Source of the DNA: Pseudomonadota bacterium | GTDB taxonomy: Bacteria; Myxococcota_A; Polyangia; Haliangiales; Haliangiaceae | NCBI GenBank assembly: GCA_023386455.1 | Contig: JAEWJO010000316.1 | Coordinates: 1-15,716 of the forward strand | Reading direction: 5' to 3' | DNA length: 15,716 nucleotides | Shown: one piece after another, positions 13,934-15,716 of the stretch | Position numbering within the stretch: the first letter of the stretch is position 1 | How the letters are laid out: each line of letters starts with the position of its first letter | Notes under the pieces: model-generated | Told to the model about the DNA's origin: nothing | The model's input: only the letters and a program-made list of their open reading frames with translations | The model's database searches: none | Position numbers and translations under genes: made by a program

Positions 13934-15716
13934 CTACCAGCCGCAGTCCTGGCCCTTGTTCTGCTCCTCGAGCCACTTCTGCAGCGGCGCGAAGTACTCG
14001 AGGATCGCGCTCGCATCCATCTTCTTCTCGCCGGTCAGCGCGAACAGCGCCTCCTGCCACGGCTTGGAAGCGCCCATCTCGAGCATCGCCTTGAACGCGT
14101 CGCCGGCGGCCTTGTTCTGGTAGATCGAGCACTCGTGCAGCGGGCCCGTGAAGCCGGCCTTCTTGCACAGCGCGCGCTGGAACTGGAACTGGAGCACGTG
14201 CGCGAGGAAGTAACGCATGTACGGCGTGTTCGCCGGGATGTGGTACTTCGCGCCCGGGTCGAACAGGTCGGCCTCGGTGCGCGCGACCGGCGGCGCGATG
14301 CCCTGGTACTTCAGCTTCAGATCCCACCAGTGCTTGTTGTAGTCGGCCGGCTTCACGCGGCCGGCGAACACGTCCCAGCGCCACTTGTCGACCATGAGGC
14401 CGAACGGGAGGAACGCGATCTTCTCGAGCGCGACGTCCATCTGCTGGTTGATCGTCGCCTTGTCGTTCTTCTCGACCTTCGTCAGGAGGCCCTTGGCCTT
14501 CATGTACTCGGGTGTCATCGACAGCGCGATCGTGTCGCCGATCGCCTCGTGGAAGCCGTCGTTCGCGCCGTTCTGATAGAGGACCGGCAGCTTGTAGTAG
14601 TTGTTGTAGTAGTAGTTGTGACCGAGCTCGTGATGGATCGTGATCAGGTCTTCCTGATTCTTGTTGATGCACATCTTGATGCGCAGGTCATCGTCGAGCG
14701 TCACGTCCCACGCGCTCGCGTGACACACGACGTCCTTGCCTTTCGGCTTCAGGAACATCGACCGTTCCCAGAACGTCGCGGGTAGCGGGTTCATGCCGAG
14801 CGACGTGTAGAAGGCCTCGGCCATCTGCACCATCTTCTTCGCGTCGTACTTCTTCTCGAGCACGGGCGTGACATCGATCGGTGCGACGCCCTTGTACGGC
14901 TGGAGGTCCTTGTAGAGGTAGCCCCACGCCTGGCCCCACATGTTGCCGGTGAGCTGCGTGAAGATCGGGCCGGTCTTCGGCTGGACCTTGTCGCCGTACA
15001 TCTTGTTGAGGCCGCGGCGCGCGTAGCAGTGCAGCTGCGTGTAGAGCGGCTTCACCTGGTTCCACAGGCGATCGACCTCGGTCTCGAACTGGTCCTCGGG
15101 CATGTCGTAGCTCGAGCGCCACATCGACGAGACGTCCTTGAATCCGACGCCCCGCGCGCCCGCGTTCGCGAGCTCGACGTAGCGTACGAAGAGCGGACCC
15201 TCGGCCTTGCCGACGTTGTCGTGCCAGCCCTTCCAGGCGGCGAGCAGCTCGTCGGGCTTGCGGCTCTTCTGCAGCACCTTCGACAGCGCGTCGAGGTCCT
15301 TGCAGTACTTCTCCTGGGCGGCGGTCTGCGCCTTCTCGGCGGCCGCCTTGCCCTTGTCATCCTTGGCGGCGGCGACCTTCGCGGCCGCGGCCTCGAGCGC
15401 CTTCGCGCCCTTGGGATCGCAGACCTTGCCCTTGCCGTAGATCGACGTCATCTCGGCCGAGATCTTCGCGAGCTCGGTCGCCTGCGCCGGATCGTCGGGC
15501 GCCGGCTGGCCGGCGAACTTCAGGAGCAGCAGCTGGCGCCGGGTGTCCGGATCGAGCTGGCCCTGGACGGCGTCGAACTTGCGGCTCGCCTTGATGAGGC
15601 GCGTGATGCCGTTCGATGCGGCCTCGGCGGCCTTCGCCGATGCGGCTTCGTGCTCGGGCGTGATGTCTGTCTGGTTCGCCCACTCGGCGACCGACGCCTC
15701 GACGTAGAGCTTGCGC
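13934..15716 (-). CDS. Peptidase M2 (angiotensin-converting-enzyme family), N-terminus outside the window
   Basis: The 593 visible residues make up most of a peptidyl-dipeptidase of family M2, zinc enzymes that release dipeptides from peptide C-termini. The gene runs off the window end, so start and signal peptide are not seen; the visible part opens 'RKLYVEASVAEWANQTDIT', typical of the mature N-terminus. Counting from the Met at 15451, the zinc site is 'IHHELGHNY' (His274, His278; catalytic Glu275) with third ligand Glu302 in 'GFHEAIGD', the same 28-residue spacing as in human ACE. 'VVCHASAWD', 'GAKYHIP' and 'PYMRYFLAHVLQFQF' keep the ACE residues for the substrate carboxylate (Lys, His, Tyr) and chloride (Arg). 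Two further disulfide pairs are kept. The first Cys pair is spread apart by an Ala/Lys-rich insertion. Probably exported. Confidence 0.93.
   Translation of the reverse strand, partial: RKLYVEASVAEWANQTDITPEHEAASAKAAEAASNGITRLIKASRKFDAVQGQLDPDTRRQLLLLKFAGQPAPDDPAQATELAKISAEMTSIYGKGKVCDPKGAKALEAAAAKVAAAKDDKGKAAAEKAQTAAQEKYCKDLDALSKVLQKSRKPDELLAAWKGWHDNVGKAEGPLFVRYVELANAGARGVGFKDVSSMWRSSYDMPEDQFETEVDRLWNQVKPLYTQLHCYARRGLNKMYGDKVQPKTGPIFTQLTGNMWGQAWGYLYKDLQPYKGVAPIDVTPVLEKKYDAKKMVQMAEAFYTSLGMNPLPATFWERSMFLKPKGKDVVCHASAWDVTLDDDLRIKMCINKNQEDLITIHHELGHNYYYNNYYKLPVLYQNGANDGFHEAIGDTIALSMTPEYMKAKGLLTKVEKNDKATINQQMDVALEKIAFLPFGLMVDKWRWDVFAGRVKPADYNKHWWDLKLKYQGIAPPVARTEADLFDPGAKYHIPANTPYMRYFLAHVLQFQFQRALCKKAGFTGPLHECSIYQNKAAGDAFKAMLEMGASKPWQEALFALTGEKKMDASAILEYFAPLQKWLEEQNKGQDCGW

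Noticed and set aside
12384..14123. Plus-strand open frame of 579 codons opposite lipoprotein gene 2
   Set aside because: The composition is typical of antisense GC-rich frames, and it runs through the strong terminator and an intergenic region. The minus-strand gene has a signal peptide and a conserved paralogue.

Overview
This is a GC-rich, gene-dense bacterial segment with strong G/C at third codon positions. The gene content fits a myxobacterium-like member of the former Deltaproteobacteria (Myxococcota; the Haliangium/Kofleriaceae side is a guess). Reasons: a leucine-rich-repeat-like protein, a histidine kinase of the 'AHEINTP.QF..DN' type with REC and REC-HDOD partners, Gly/Ser-rich lipoproteins and a bacterial peptidase M2. 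No rRNA, tRNA, CRISPR array, insertion sequence or prophage gene was seen.

Layout. (1) 58-732 (+): leucine-rich-repeat-like fragment. (2) 7096-733 (-): a tight seven-gene run, in transcription order TatD hydrolase, TcdA (tRNA t6A dehydratase), Prx5-type peroxiredoxin, biotin carboxylase, GNAT acetyltransferase, carboxyltransferase and biotin carboxyl carrier protein. Gaps are 14, 39, 15, 3, 45 and -1 bases, so it is probably one operon. Its last part encodes a complete three-subunit biotin-dependent acyl-CoA carboxylase. The carboxyltransferase looks like the glutaconyl-CoA decarboxylase alpha type. The carrier has a second, lysine-less barrel domain. (3) 7117-8055 (+): YihY/BrkB membrane protein with what looks like a compensated frameshift. 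(4) 8052-8405 (-): small Cys-rich protein with a C-terminal membrane anchor. (5) 8451-11249: signalling cluster of a membrane histidine kinase (-), a divergent single-domain response regulator (+) and a REC-HDOD regulator (-). (6) 11332-13673 (-): two tandem paralogous lipoproteins with a C-terminal calcium-loop-like motif, separated by a strong intrinsic terminator. (7) 13934 to the window end (-): peptidase M2 (angiotensin-converting-enzyme family), N-terminus outside the window.

Working together. Biotin carboxylase carboxylates the biotin on the carrier and the carboxyltransferase passes the carboxyl group to an acyl-CoA whose identity the sequence does not settle. The kinase and the two REC proteins probably form one phosphorelay. 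The lipoproteins and the peptidase are likely envelope or exported proteins; whether they cooperate is unknown.

The best candidates for something undescribed are the tandem lipoprotein family, the double-barrel biotin carrier, the A/K-rich insertion in the peptidase Cys loop, the YihY frameshift scar, and the abutting or overlapping stop codons at all three convergent gene pairs.
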